Positions 17,894-26,162 of a stretch of DNA of 64,000 nt are shown here, piece by piece. The notes under the pieces were generated by a model. That model searched no databases, was not told the origin of the DNA, and saw only the letters and a program-made list of their open reading frames with translations. The translations under genes and the position numbers were made by a program. Where the stretch lies: the NCBI RefSeq assembly GCF_019711355.1, contig NZ_CP081297.1, positions 1,674,001 through 1,738,000 of the forward strand, given 5' to 3'. Source of the stretch: Qipengyuania psychrotolerans. Its GTDB lineage: Bacteria; Pseudomonadota; Alphaproteobacteria; Sphingomonadales; Sphingomonadaceae. Numbering within the stretch: position 1 is the first letter of the stretch; every line of letters begins with the position of its first letter.

Positions 17894-18150
17894 GGCTATC
17901 CCTCTTGCCGCAAGCCTGCGCTTTCGCAAGTGCGAAGTGAAACAAGCAGGGCAGCAAACAGGATGCTTTCGATAAATTATCGCGCAATCGTCCGGGCCCT
18001 CTGCAAAAGATCCCAGGATTGCTATTGCGCAAAGCCGTTCTGGGTTTAGGGCACCATCCATTCCGAGCCTTGGCATTCGTCACAACATCCGCGAGAGGTC
18101 GCAACCAACTTGCCATAACGCGCAGATACAATCGTCCAGAAGGTCATAGG

Positions 18151-19323
18151 TTGAAAGTCGGTTTTCTCTTTAATCACTCCGTAGCTCATCAGGTTGCCCA
18201 CAGCCTGCCGATCGCTGCGGCGATTGCCGAGTTTCACCCGCAAGTGGAATTGACCCTCTTCGTTTGCGGCGGAGCGTCAGAGGACGAAGTCAGGCGCTTG
18301 TGGTCAATTGCCGGTCATTCAAAAGACGACCAGCGTATTGAAAAACTGGCCCCTGCCACACGAACTGCGGAATTCCTGACCAAGGCAAGCGGCGATGCGC
18401 TCCCCGCCGAACGTATCTCGATCCTGGCGCAGAATGCCGCCCGGTTCGAAGAGCTTGATGCATTGGTCGTGCCGGAAAAGACATCGACCTTGCTGAAAAC
18501 GCGTTTCGGCCTCGATCGGTTGGCGTTGATCCACACCCGGCACGGAGCGGGCGACCGAGCAATCGGTTTCGACAAGGCCAGCGGGCGTTTCGATCTGGTG
18601 CTCTTGTCGGGCGAGAAAATTCGTCAACGGCTGGACGATGCCGGATTACTCAAGCCGGGCGGCCACGCCATCGTGGGATATCCAAAATTCGATGCACTGC
18701 TCGATCAACCCCACGAGCCTGTCTTTCAGAACGATCGGCCAAAGGTGCTGTATAACCCGCACCCTTCCCCGGCCCTGTCGAGCTGGTATCGAATGGGCCC
18801 ACAGGTCCTTGAGTGGTTTGCGCAGCAAGACCGTTTCAACCTGATCTTTGCTCCGCACGTGATGTTGTTTGCGCGGCAGCTCACGGTCGCGCTGTCGCCA
18901 TTCTCAATTGCCAAAGTCCCTGAAATACCGAGCCGAATTGCGGAACTGCCGCATATTCATATCGACAAAGGCAGCGAAAAGTCGGTCGACATGACTTATG
19001 TCCGGGCGGCAGATATCTATCTGGGAGATGCAAGCAGTCAGGTGTATGAATTCCTGGCAGAGCCGCGACCTTGTGTGTTCCTCAATCCAAACGAACATCA
19101 CTGGCAAGACAATCCCGATTTCACGCATTGGCAAACCGGGCGAGTAGCCGCCAATCTTGATGAGATGAAAATTGCGCTGGGAAATTCCCTGTCATCTCCT
19201 GATGCATTCCGCGAAGTGCAGGAGAAGTTGTTTGCCGAGACATTTGATTTACGCAGTCAGCGCTCGTCCGTACGTGCGGCGGACGCAATCGTGAGCTGGC
19301 TTGGCGAGAATAGGGCGAGATAG
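18151..19323 (+). CDS. CDP-glycerol glycerophosphotransferase-like protein (GT-B type)
   Basis: 390 residues from the TTG at 18151, with AGAAGG seven bases upstream; longer readings from 18019 add an unlikely basic N terminus. 'KVGFLFNHSVAHQVAHSLPIAAAI' begins a nucleotide-sugar-type Rossmann fold. 'KVLYNPHPSPALSSWYRMG', 'LIFAPHVMLF' and 'DMTYVRAADIYLGDASSQVYEFL' match the TagB/TagF-like pattern in which an H-x-D/S-rich site transfers polyol phosphate from CDP-glycerol. The match is by pattern only, and teichoic acid is not expected here; a role in a surface or capsule polymer is inferred. The FkbM gene starts 3 nt later, so they form an operon. Base composition is a little poorer in GC than in lysK. 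Confidence 0.6.
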   Translation: MKVGFLFNHSVAHQVAHSLPIAAAIAEFHPQVELTLFVCGGASEDEVRRLWSIAGHSKDDQRIEKLAPATRTAEFLTKASGDALPAERISILAQNAARFEELDALVVPEKTSTLLKTRFGLDRLALIHTRHGAGDRAIGFDKASGRFDLVLLSGEKIRQRLDDAGLLKPGGHAIVGYPKFDALLDQPHEPVFQNDRPKVLYNPHPSPALSSWYRMGPQVLEWFAQQDRFNLIFAPHVMLFARQLTVALSPFSIAKVPEIPSRIAELPHIHIDKGSEKSVDMTYVRAADIYLGDASSQVYEFLAEPRPCVFLNPNEHHWQDNPDFTHWQTGRVAANLDEMKIALGNSLSSPDAFREVQEKLFAETFDLRSQRSSVRAADAIVSWLGENRAR

Positions 19324-19326
19324 ACG

Positions 19327-20118
19327 ATGCTGACCAGCTTCTTGCAATACGGATTGGCGAAGACGGCTCGCAAGGCATTCTGGAAACCCTATGCGGCGCT
19401 GCGATCTTCCTTGTCGCGTGGGGACGGCACATCACGCCAGGCCGGGCGAACGGCTTACGGCGTCGAGATGATCCAATGCTGGCACGACCGGACATTCGTC
19501 TATTGTCATGCAGGCATCTACGGCAAATTCCTCGCCAACGAACTGTCCTCGCTCCGCGAGCCATTCGCGTTCGTGGATGTCGGTGCCAACCAGGGACTAT
19601 ACAGCCTGATCGCGGCCAAGAACCCTGCTTGCCATGAAGTGGCGGCCTTTGAGCCGGTGTCGACTACCCATGCACTGCTCGAGGCAAACGTTGCCCTGAA
19701 CGAACAGAGTGCCAAGGTGCACACCCACCGCCTCGGTGTTTCAGCCAAGGCCGGCGAGGCGCAAATCAAGGTTCCCGTCGGCCATAGCGGTATGGCATCA
19801 TTGTCGGACCAGCAAAACCAACATGCCGATGCGAGCAGGCTCGAAACCATCAGGACCGTTTCCGCCGCCGAGCTTGGCGACCTCCTGCCCGGGGATATCC
19901 CCCTGTTCGTCAAGGTCGACGTGGAAGGCCTAGAAGCGGTGGTCATCCGTCAACTGCTGGACTGCGATGCAGGGCCGCGCATCAAGGCAATTTTCTACGA
20001 AATCGACAATCGCTGGTCGGAAGAAGCGGTGATCGCATCGATGCTGAAAGAAGCGGGTTTTACCGACTTTACCAAGGTTGGATTCGGACGCCACTTCGAC
20101 ATTATGGCCGCCCGCTGA
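19327..20118 (+). CDS. FkbM family methyltransferase
   Basis: 263 residues. The SAM-binding motif is 'FVDVGANQGLYSLIAA', followed by the acidic 'AFEPVSTTHALLEANV', and the FkbM hallmark 'LFVKVDVEGLEAVVIRQL' lies near residue 200. FkbM enzymes O-methylate sugars or polyketides and often sit in polysaccharide clusters. It is second in a two-gene operon after the CDP-glycerol-type gene, so it probably methylates the same glycan or its precursor. Substrate is not known. Confidence 0.85.
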   Translation: MLTSFLQYGLAKTARKAFWKPYAALRSSLSRGDGTSRQAGRTAYGVEMIQCWHDRTFVYCHAGIYGKFLANELSSLREPFAFVDVGANQGLYSLIAAKNPACHEVAAFEPVSTTHALLEANVALNEQSAKVHTHRLGVSAKAGEAQIKVPVGHSGMASLSDQQNQHADASRLETIRTVSAAELGDLLPGDIPLFVKVDVEGLEAVVIRQLLDCDAGPRIKAIFYEIDNRWSEEAVIASMLKEAGFTDFTKVGFGRHFDIMAAR

Positions 20119-20236
20119 AATACAGCGGTTTGCTATTCCGATACTGTCTCCGCTCAGTCCGCGGCCTGCGCGTGAATACGCAAGGAAAACGAACTTCCAG
20201 CGCTTGCCCCGCGTTCCGTTTGTGTTCTAACGCCGC

Positions 20237-22981
20237 ATGGTGAGCCAGCCGCTACCTCTCCCCGCCCTGCACGCCAGCCATGCGGGCACTTGGCTGCGTG
20301 ATGGCAATGGCGCTACCCGGGGATGTTCCAAGGGTGAAGCGGTCATGGCTGCGGCGGATACTCCGCTGCTGATGATGAACGCTCCGCTGGTGGCGAGCAG
20401 GCTGGGTTATCCCGACCTGTCAGGGCTCGACCTGCTTGAACTGTTCGCTTTCATCCACCCGGCCCGGTTCTGCGTACCGACCCCAAAAGGACTGGCTCAT
20501 GCGCTGGACCTGGAAGAACCGGCGGACGATGCAGATGTGCCGCTCCTGTTGCAGCAGGCTGCCGGGGCCCTGGTCGAGACTTGTGAGAGCGACGGCTGGT
20601 CCCAGCGCGAAGGAGCCTGGTCCACCCTGCAATCGCTTGCACGGCTGCGCTGGCCTTGGGCCGGCGTCCTGGCGCCGCATGTGCCCAAACCGGAAAAGGC
20701 CGAGAAATGGCTCTTCACCAAGCTGCCGGAATGGGAAGAAACGCCCGACAGGCCCCAGCCTGCGCAGGTTCTGATTGAAGAGCCGGAAATCGAAGCTCAG
20801 CTTGCGCGGTTGACCGGCGAAGGCGCGGAAAAACGCGAAGGCCAGCGCCTGTTTTCGCGCGGGGCCGGTCATGTCTTCGGCCCTCGGGACAAGCAGAAGC
20901 GCCCGCATGTCCTCCTGGCTCAAGCGGGCACCGGGATTGGCAAGACACTGGGCTATCTCGCCCCGGCTTCCCTGTGGGCGGAACGTTCAGGCGGGACGGT
21001 CTGGGTGAGCACGTACACCAAGAACCTGCAGCGGCAGCTGAGGCGCGAAAGCGCGCGCGCCTGGCCGGCAACGCGGCCCGACGGGTCGCCGCCAGTTGTC
21101 GTGCGCAAGGGGCGGGAGAATTACCTCTGTTTGCTGAACCTGGAGGATGCGCTGCAAGGCGGGTTCACCGGACGGCCCGCCATACTCGCGCAATTGGTCG
21201 CACGATGGGCAGCCTATTCGCAAGACGGCGATATGATCGGCGGCGATTTGCCCGGCTGGCTGGGCACGCTGTTTCGCAAGCGAGGCATTGCAGCCCTGAC
21301 AGATCAGCGCGGCGAATGCGTCTATGCGGGCTGCCCGCACTACCGGAAATGCTTCATCGAACGCAGCGCGCGCAACGCGGCGCAGGCCGATCTGGTGATC
21401 GCCAATCACGCGCTGGTCATGGTCAACGCGGCACGCGGACGCGATGCGCAAAGCCGCCCGACGCGCATCGTCTTTGACGAGGGCCATCATGTATTCGACG
21501 CAGCAGATTCCACCTTCTCAGCCGCGCTGACCGGTCAGGAAGCGATCGAACTGCGCCGCTGGATCGTGGGACCGGAACGCAACTCGCGTGGCCGCCGCCG
21601 GGGGCTTTCCGCCCGTCTGGCCGATGTCGCCAGTTATGATGATGCCGGCGGTGAAGCGGTCGAAGCTGCGGTCGAAGCCGCGCAGGCACTTCCCTCGGAT
21701 GGATGGCTGGGGCGGATTGCCGAAGGTGCTCCTTTCGGACCTATCGAGGCCTTGCTCGGTCAAGTACGTGCGGCAACTTACGCCCGCGATGAAAGCGGGC
21801 AGGAAGCCGGCTACGGCATCGAAACCGAAACATCGCAGCTGCCCGGCGAATTGGTGGAGGCCGCTGGCACTGCGGCGCAGGCACTTGCCGCCATCCGCTC
21901 GCCATTGCTCAAGCTGGCCGGGCGCCTCGAAGCTGTCATGGAGGACGCACCCGATTGGCTGGACGGGCAAGGCCGCGCCCGCATTGAAGGCGCGCGCCAC
22001 TCGCTCGCCTGGCGTGTTGACCTGATCGCCGCATGGGAAGCACTGCTGTCGCGGCTGGGTGGCCCCGCCGACCCCGAATTCGTCGACTGGCTGGCCGTAG
22101 ACCGCAATGACGCCCGCGAATTCGATGTCGGCATCTACCGCCACTGGCTCGACCCGATGAAGCCGTTCGCGCAAACGGTTCTGGAACCCGCTCACGGTGT
22201 CATGGTTACGAGCGCCACGCTGACCGACCGAGACGAAGGCGGCGCCGATTGGCCGCATGCCATCGCTAAAAGCGGTGCGCCGCACCTGGATCTCATCCCC
22301 AAGACCGCACAGGCAGACAGCCCGTTCGATTACGCATCGCGGGCAGAAGTGCTGATTGTCACCGATATCAAGCGCGGCGATATCCCGGCACTGGCAGGCG
22401 CCTACGCGCGGCTGATCGAATCCAGCGATGGCGGCGTTCTTGGCTTGTTTACAGCCATCCGCCGCATGCGCGCCGTGTATGGCCGGATCGCCGACCGGCT
22501 GGCGCGGGCTGGTTTGCCGTTATACGCCCAGCACGTCGATCCGATCGACACGGGCACTCTGACAGATATCTTCCGCGATGATCCACGCGCCAGCCTACTG
22601 GGCACGGATGCACTGCGCGACGGGGTAGACGTCCCCGGAGAATCCCTGCGCTGCGTTGTAATGGAAAGCGTGCCGTGGCCCCGCCCGACCATTTTGCACC
22701 GGGCGCGCCGCGCTGCCGCAGCGGATCTGGAAGGCGGCGCAAAGCGCTTCGACGACCGGATCATTCGCGCCCGTCTCGCGCAGGCTTTCGGCCGCCTCAT
22801 TCGCAGCCGCGACGATGCCGGCCATTTCGTGGTTCTGTCCTCGGCTTTCCCCAGCCGCCTGCTCTCCGCCTTCCCTGACGGCACACCAGTCCTGCGCGTA
22901 ACTCTCGACGAGGCTTTACAGCGCGTCAGGAACGGTGTTGGAACGAACAAAGACACCCACGCGGAGAAACAAGACACGTGA
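20237..22981 (+). CDS. ATP-dependent DNA helicase, DinG/XPD family
   Basis: 914 residues, an iron-sulfur superfamily 2 helicase. The Walker A motif is AGTGIGKT in 'LLAQAGTGIGKTLGYLAP', the DEAH-like box reads FDEGHH, and the four cluster cysteines fit 'NYLCLLN' and 'GECVYAGCPHYRKC'. The last motif, 'ARLAQAFGRLIRSRDDAGHFVVL', is the DinG-type Q-x-x-G-R-x-x-R. The first 170 residues are a lineage-specific extension with no recognised fold. Such helicases unwind R-loops and damaged DNA 5'-3'. The stop overlaps the start of the phosphatase gene (GTGA), so the two are coupled. Confidence 0.88.
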   Translation: MVSQPLPLPALHASHAGTWLRDGNGATRGCSKGEAVMAAADTPLLMMNAPLVASRLGYPDLSGLDLLELFAFIHPARFCVPTPKGLAHALDLEEPADDADVPLLLQQAAGALVETCESDGWSQREGAWSTLQSLARLRWPWAGVLAPHVPKPEKAEKWLFTKLPEWEETPDRPQPAQVLIEEPEIEAQLARLTGEGAEKREGQRLFSRGAGHVFGPRDKQKRPHVLLAQAGTGIGKTLGYLAPASLWAERSGGTVWVSTYTKNLQRQLRRESARAWPATRPDGSPPVVVRKGRENYLCLLNLEDALQGGFTGRPAILAQLVARWAAYSQDGDMIGGDLPGWLGTLFRKRGIAALTDQRGECVYAGCPHYRKCFIERSARNAAQADLVIANHALVMVNAARGRDAQSRPTRIVFDEGHHVFDAADSTFSAALTGQEAIELRRWIVGPERNSRGRRRGLSARLADVASYDDAGGEAVEAAVEAAQALPSDGWLGRIAEGAPFGPIEALLGQVRAATYARDESGQEAGYGIETETSQLPGELVEAAGTAAQALAAIRSPLLKLAGRLEAVMEDAPDWLDGQGRARIEGARHSLAWRVDLIAAWEALLSRLGGPADPEFVDWLAVDRNDAREFDVGIYRHWLDPMKPFAQTVLEPAHGVMVTSATLTDRDEGGADWPHAIAKSGAPHLDLIPKTAQADSPFDYASRAEVLIVTDIKRGDIPALAGAYARLIESSDGGVLGLFTAIRRMRAVYGRIADRLARAGLPLYAQHVDPIDTGTLTDIFRDDPRASLLGTDALRDGVDVPGESLRCVVMESVPWPRPTILHRARRAAAADLEGGAKRFDDRIIRARLAQAFGRLIRSRDDAGHFVVLSSAFPSRLLSAFPDGTPVLRVTLDEALQRVRNGVGTNKDTHAEKQDT

Positions 22982-23505
22982 AAATCCTCGGCCTCTTGCG
23001 TCACGCCAAGTCTGACTGGGGACAAAGCGACAAGCGCGATTTCGACCGGGGTTTGAATACGCGCGGGCAGAAAGGCGCCCGGCTGATCGGGCAGCACATT
23101 CGCAACCACGGGATCAAGTGGGACAAGATCGTTGCCAGCCCCGCAGAACGCGTAAAATTGACGCTACAAGAGGCTGCGATCGGGCCTGAACCCGAATGGG
23201 ACCGGCGCCTTTATCTCGCCTCAACCGAATCCATTTGCGATGTGGTGCGTGAGGATGGCGGCGACGCCAACACGTTGCTCCTTGCAGGCCATAATCCGGG
23301 CTTTGGCGACATGGTTTTCGAATTGGTCTCCCCAAAAAACGAAAACGCGCTTTTCGATGAAGCGAAAGTCAAATTCCCCACCGCCGCCTATGCGGTGTTC
23401 GAACTAGACATCGAAGAATGGTCGGACCTGAAAGAAGGCTGCGGTAGACTCATCCACTTCGCCCGACCCCGCGATCTCGATGACGAGCTTGGGCCGGAAT
23501 ACTAA
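22978..23505 (+). CDS. SixA-like histidine phosphatase
   Basis: 175 residues with GTG start inside the helicase stop. 'LGLLRHAKSD' holds the phosphate-accepting RHA motif of the histidine phosphatase superfamily, 'RDFDRGLNTRGQKGA' the next arginine, and 'LLLAGHNPGFGDM' the second catalytic histidine. This order is that of SixA, which removes phosphate from histidine phosphotransfer proteins; the true substrate here is unknown. Translational coupling to the helicase gene looks like lineage architecture rather than a shared pathway. Confidence 0.85.
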   Translation: MKILGLLRHAKSDWGQSDKRDFDRGLNTRGQKGARLIGQHIRNHGIKWDKIVASPAERVKLTLQEAAIGPEPEWDRRLYLASTESICDVVREDGGDANTLLLAGHNPGFGDMVFELVSPKNENALFDEAKVKFPTAAYAVFELDIEEWSDLKEGCGRLIHFARPRDLDDELGPEY

Positions 23506-23561
23506 GCCGTGCTGAACGGTTCGAGCCCGTGTTTCACCACCACTTCCTCTGCGGCGTCCAA
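23506..23561 (-). pseudogene. Relic of a VOC/glyoxalase-like gene
   Basis: The 42 bases at 23511-23552 are identical, in inverted orientation, to 25617-25658 inside the intact VOC gene; similarity continues a few bases at each side, with one base missing at 23510/23511 and two changes at 23553-23554. Read on the minus strand it encodes 'LDAAEEVVVKHGLEPFS' and then loses frame. Nothing similar follows towards 23644, so only this piece of a second copy survives. Confidence 0.75.
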
Positions 23562-23644
23562 TCAGTCATGAATTGGGTGGATTGGCGAATGCCGGTTTGG
23601 TGCACTTTTGGAGGGTCGCTCTAGCCGACCACGCCCCGCAGAAT

Positions 23645-24721
23645 TCATCTCTTTTGCTGAGAGCCGATGACAGACATCAGGTCAATGCAACGGTCAGCCG
23701 CTTGATCTACGAGGTCTTCGATATCTGACCCGCGATCATACTGATCGATTATGGTTGGTGCTAATGTACGGGACACGAGGTTGACCCAGGGATCAGCATA
23801 CCAGTTCTCCTTCGGGTCAAGAGGCGATCGAAGAACCTTGGATGAATAGGCAGCTTGTCCCCACGCGACTGCCAAAGGTTCCTCTACAAACCAGCCCCAA
23901 TTGATCCTCGGCGGTGCCGGGCAACGAGCAAAGAATCGGGCGGTAAGTGCTTGCTTTTGAGCTATTGGCTGCCTCGAAGAGATGAAATGAACCAGCTCGT
24001 GGAATACGATGGTGTCCCAGTAGGATGGGTCGGTCTCGGTCGGCGGACTTTGAAGGAGAATAAATGAGCCAGCGATAGGTTCGGCTGATGCCACATCGCC
24101 GGGCGGTCGGCGTGTGAAGAGCACAGTGAATTCGCCATCCAGATCGCTTCGATAGAATTTCGCTATGGACGCGATGAAATCTGCCGCCGCTAACGACTTG
24201 AGCCTCGCGTGAAGTTTCGAAGCACGTTGCTGAAGCGCCGAACTATCCGCGAGCAGCAAACGCCACTTTGGTTTGAAGTGCCGGTAGAAGCCCCTTAACA
24301 TCTTGGCATCACCTACGCTTGCAGCCCCTTCAAAGCTGGCCAATGCTGCCTCAATTGTTGTGTGTTCAAGAAAGTGCGCCGCGAGGGGGTCAGAAGCTGC
24401 AGTCAATTGATCGCGCGACGCGAAGATGCCGTCCGGGGATGATCTCGGATTGGGAGACGTTTGCCCCTTTAAAATCGTCCGGCGGCGGTATTCCTTATAG
24501 CTATCAACCCATTGCTGATCCGCCTCGGTCCATCCGAAACGTGCCTCCCATTCCTTTCGATAGGCCGGAATAGTGTTGCCGGGGAGCCAGTCACTCATGT
24601 TGTCCATCGTGGAAAACAGGTCTGCTGTCTCACGGTAGGAAACTGTCACCATCACATTAGCGTGTGCTTTGAAAGGAGTCAGCAGCAAGACCGCTACAGC
24701 TATCAGAAGGCGAGCCATCAT
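23645..24721 (-). CDS. Putative secreted HExxH metallopeptidase of unknown family
   Basis: 358 residues. A signal peptide with a hydrophobic core (MMARLLIAVAVLLLTPFKAHA) is followed by a mature part with no membrane span. 'TIVFHELVHFISSRQP' gives a zinc-type HELVH motif, and 'WFVEEPLAVAWGQ' about 40 residues later offers Glu residues placed as in gluzincins. Other parts do not resemble any family I recognise; the protein's fold is unassigned. GC is clearly lower than in flanking core genes and a dispersed repeat copy lies just upstream, so acquisition is likely. A role as protease is inferred from the motif only. Confidence 0.6.
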   Translation of the reverse strand: MMARLLIAVAVLLLTPFKAHANVMVTVSYRETADLFSTMDNMSDWLPGNTIPAYRKEWEARFGWTEADQQWVDSYKEYRRRTILKGQTSPNPRSSPDGIFASRDQLTAASDPLAAHFLEHTTIEAALASFEGAASVGDAKMLRGFYRHFKPKWRLLLADSSALQQRASKLHARLKSLAAADFIASIAKFYRSDLDGEFTVLFTRRPPGDVASAEPIAGSFILLQSPPTETDPSYWDTIVFHELVHFISSRQPIAQKQALTARFFARCPAPPRINWGWFVEEPLAVAWGQAAYSSKVLRSPLDPKENWYADPWVNLVSRTLAPTIIDQYDRGSDIEDLVDQAADRCIDLMSVIGSQQKR

Positions 24722-24778
24722 TTGTCTCTCCGATCATGGCTCGACTAAGTCACTGATGATCAACAATCAACGTCTACT

Positions 24779-24806
24779 TTCGGGTCGTTAGCAGAATGTC
24801 TGCTTC
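24779..24806 (+). repeat. Copy C of the dispersed repeat
   Basis: TCGGGTCGTTAGCAG... aligns without gaps to copies A (7616) and B (9226-9258, minus). It sits between the HExxH gene and the end of soxR. Confidence 0.55.
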
Positions 24807-24816
24807 CACATCGCGA

Positions 24817-25254
24817 TTACCGCAGCACCCTTGGGCCTGAACCGCTTTCGCCCCATTTGTCGCCCGCATTGTAGAGCGCGCATTTCTTGAGGCTCAGGCA
24901 GCCGCAGCCGATGCACCCGTCCAGATCTTCGCGGACCTTTTCCAATTCCGCAATCTGCGCGTCGATGCGCGTCCGAATCGTGCCGCTGATCCGCTTCCAG
25001 TCGCCAGCATTGGGGGTACGGCCCTGCGGCAAACCCGATAGCGCATCCTCGATCTCGGTCAGCGACAGGCCCAGCTTCTGCGCGATGAGGATGAAACTCA
25101 GCCGCCGGATGTCGCCGCGCAGGAACCGCCGCTGATTGCCGCCGGTACGCAGGGCTTCGACCAGGCCCCGCTCTTCATAGAACCGGATGGCAGACACGCT
25201 GAGGCCGGTCCGGCGCGCCAATTCGCCGATGGGCAGGAGATCGTTCGCTTTCAT
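24817..25254 (-). CDS. soxR: Redox-sensing transcriptional activator SoxR
   Basis: 145 residues. A MerR-type winged helix starts at 'LLPIGELARRTGLSVSAIRFYEERGLV', a long dimerisation helix follows, and the 2Fe-2S motif is CIGCGCLSLKKC, the exact SoxR cluster signature. Oxidation of the cluster by redox-cycling compounds, superoxide or NO activates transcription. The protein reads from a start 30 bp from a canonical SoxR operator it shares with the divergent VOC gene, which is therefore its likely target. There is no SoxS, as usual outside enterics. Confidence 0.95.
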   Translation of the reverse strand: MKANDLLPIGELARRTGLSVSAIRFYEERGLVEALRTGGNQRRFLRGDIRRLSFILIAQKLGLSLTEIEDALSGLPQGRTPNAGDWKRISGTIRTRIDAQIAELEKVREDLDGCIGCGCLSLKKCALYNAGDKWGESGSGPRVLR

Positions 25255-25284
25255 CGATCACAGCCATAGGCAATTTGAACCTTG

Positions 25285-25304
25285 ACCTCAAGTTAACTTG
25301 AGGT
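25285..25304. promoter_or_regulatory. SoxR operator in a stretched-spacer promoter
   Basis: The perfect palindrome ACCTCAAGTTAACTTGAGGT contains the 18-bp core found in the E. coli soxS promoter. It overlaps a -35 TTGACC (25282-25287) facing the VOC gene; a 19-bp spacer leads to CATCAA (25307-25312), a weak -10. The overlong spacer is what MerR-type activators such as SoxR correct. It probably also autoregulates soxR on the other side. Confidence 0.9.
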
Positions 25305-25367
25305 TGCATCAATGTGCGCATCGCATCCGCCGGACGACTTCGGCACCACAGAAACAGGAGACACGCG

Positions 25368-25742
25368 ATGCCCACAGGACGCCTTGAACACGCCAACATA
25401 TCCGTCACCGACCCGGACCGCAGTGCAGCGCTATTGAAAGAATTGCTCGGCTGGCACGAGAGGTGGAGCGGGCCGTCGATGAATAATGGCCGGACCATCC
25501 ATGTCGGCGGAGAGGACAATTACGTCTCGCTCTATTCCAGCGACATCGTGGCCGGCGACTATCGGAAGGGCCAGCCGCTCAACCACATCGCGTTCATGGT
25601 GGACGATTTGGACGTTGCAGAGGAAGTGGTGGTGAAACACGGGCTCGAACCGTTCAGCCACGGCAAGTACGAACCGGGGCCGCGGACGTTCTATTTCTTC
25701 GACTGGGACGGGATTGAATTCGAGGTGGTCAGCTATGAATGA
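25368..25742 (+). CDS. VOC family (glyoxalase/dioxygenase-like) protein, probable SoxR target
   Basis: 124 residues from the ATG with CAGGAG seven bases upstream; the frame opens earlier at 25314. 'RLEHANISVTDPDRSAALLKELLGW' and 'NHIAFMVDDLDVAEEVVVKHGLEP' are the paired beta-alpha-beta-beta-beta modules of the VOC fold, with His and Glu residues placed for a metal ('EFEVVSYE' at the end). Such proteins include glyoxalases, dioxygenases and antibiotic-binding proteins. The SoxR operator upstream points to defence against redox-cycling or electrophilic compounds. Its 3' end overlaps the convergent ArsR gene by 10 nt. Confidence 0.8.
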   Translation: MPTGRLEHANISVTDPDRSAALLKELLGWHERWSGPSMNNGRTIHVGGEDNYVSLYSSDIVAGDYRKGQPLNHIAFMVDDLDVAEEVVVKHGLEPFSHGKYEPGPRTFYFFDWDGIEFEVVSYE

Positions 25743-26080
25743 GCCGATGCCGCGGGAACCGCTGTTCCGCCCTGCCCCGAAGCTTGCGGAGCGTGATAGC
25801 CCGACATCGCGCCCAGCGGCACATCCTCGAACCGGACGAGCCAGCGTTTGGCCATTTTGGCGAGCGGCATCGGGTTGATGTAATGTCGTTTGCAGCGCCC
25901 GTCCCGCTCGCTGGCCACCAGCTCGGCACTTTCCAGAACCGCAAGGTGCTTTGCGACAGCCTGCCGGGTCATCGGCAGATCATCGCTAAGTTGAGAAAGC
26001 GTCAGCCCTCCTTGCGCGCTCAGCCTGTCGAGCAGGAGGCGGCGGGTCGGGTCAGACAGGGCAACGAAGGTGTCTGTCAT
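25733..26080 (-). CDS. ArsR/SmtB family transcriptional regulator
   Basis: 115 residues. 'FVALSDPTRRLLLDRLSAQGGLTLSQLSDDLPMTRQAVAKHLAVLESAELV' is a standard ArsR winged helix. No cysteine pair for metal sensing is seen, and the last 25 residues are disordered, so it is of the non-metal type often tied to SRPBCC genes, though none adjoins here. Target unknown. Convergent with the VOC gene. Confidence 0.82.
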   Translation of the reverse strand: MTDTFVALSDPTRRLLLDRLSAQGGLTLSQLSDDLPMTRQAVAKHLAVLESAELVASERDGRCKRHYINPMPLAKMAKRWLVRFEDVPLGAMSGYHAPQASGQGGTAVPAASAHS

Positions 26081-26162
26081 GCCCGCAAGGCTAGGCTGGC
26101 CGCGCCGAGTCGCTCAAGTTTACGAGCCTCGACGCGGCCTGTTTGTCCCCAGCCGGATTTTC

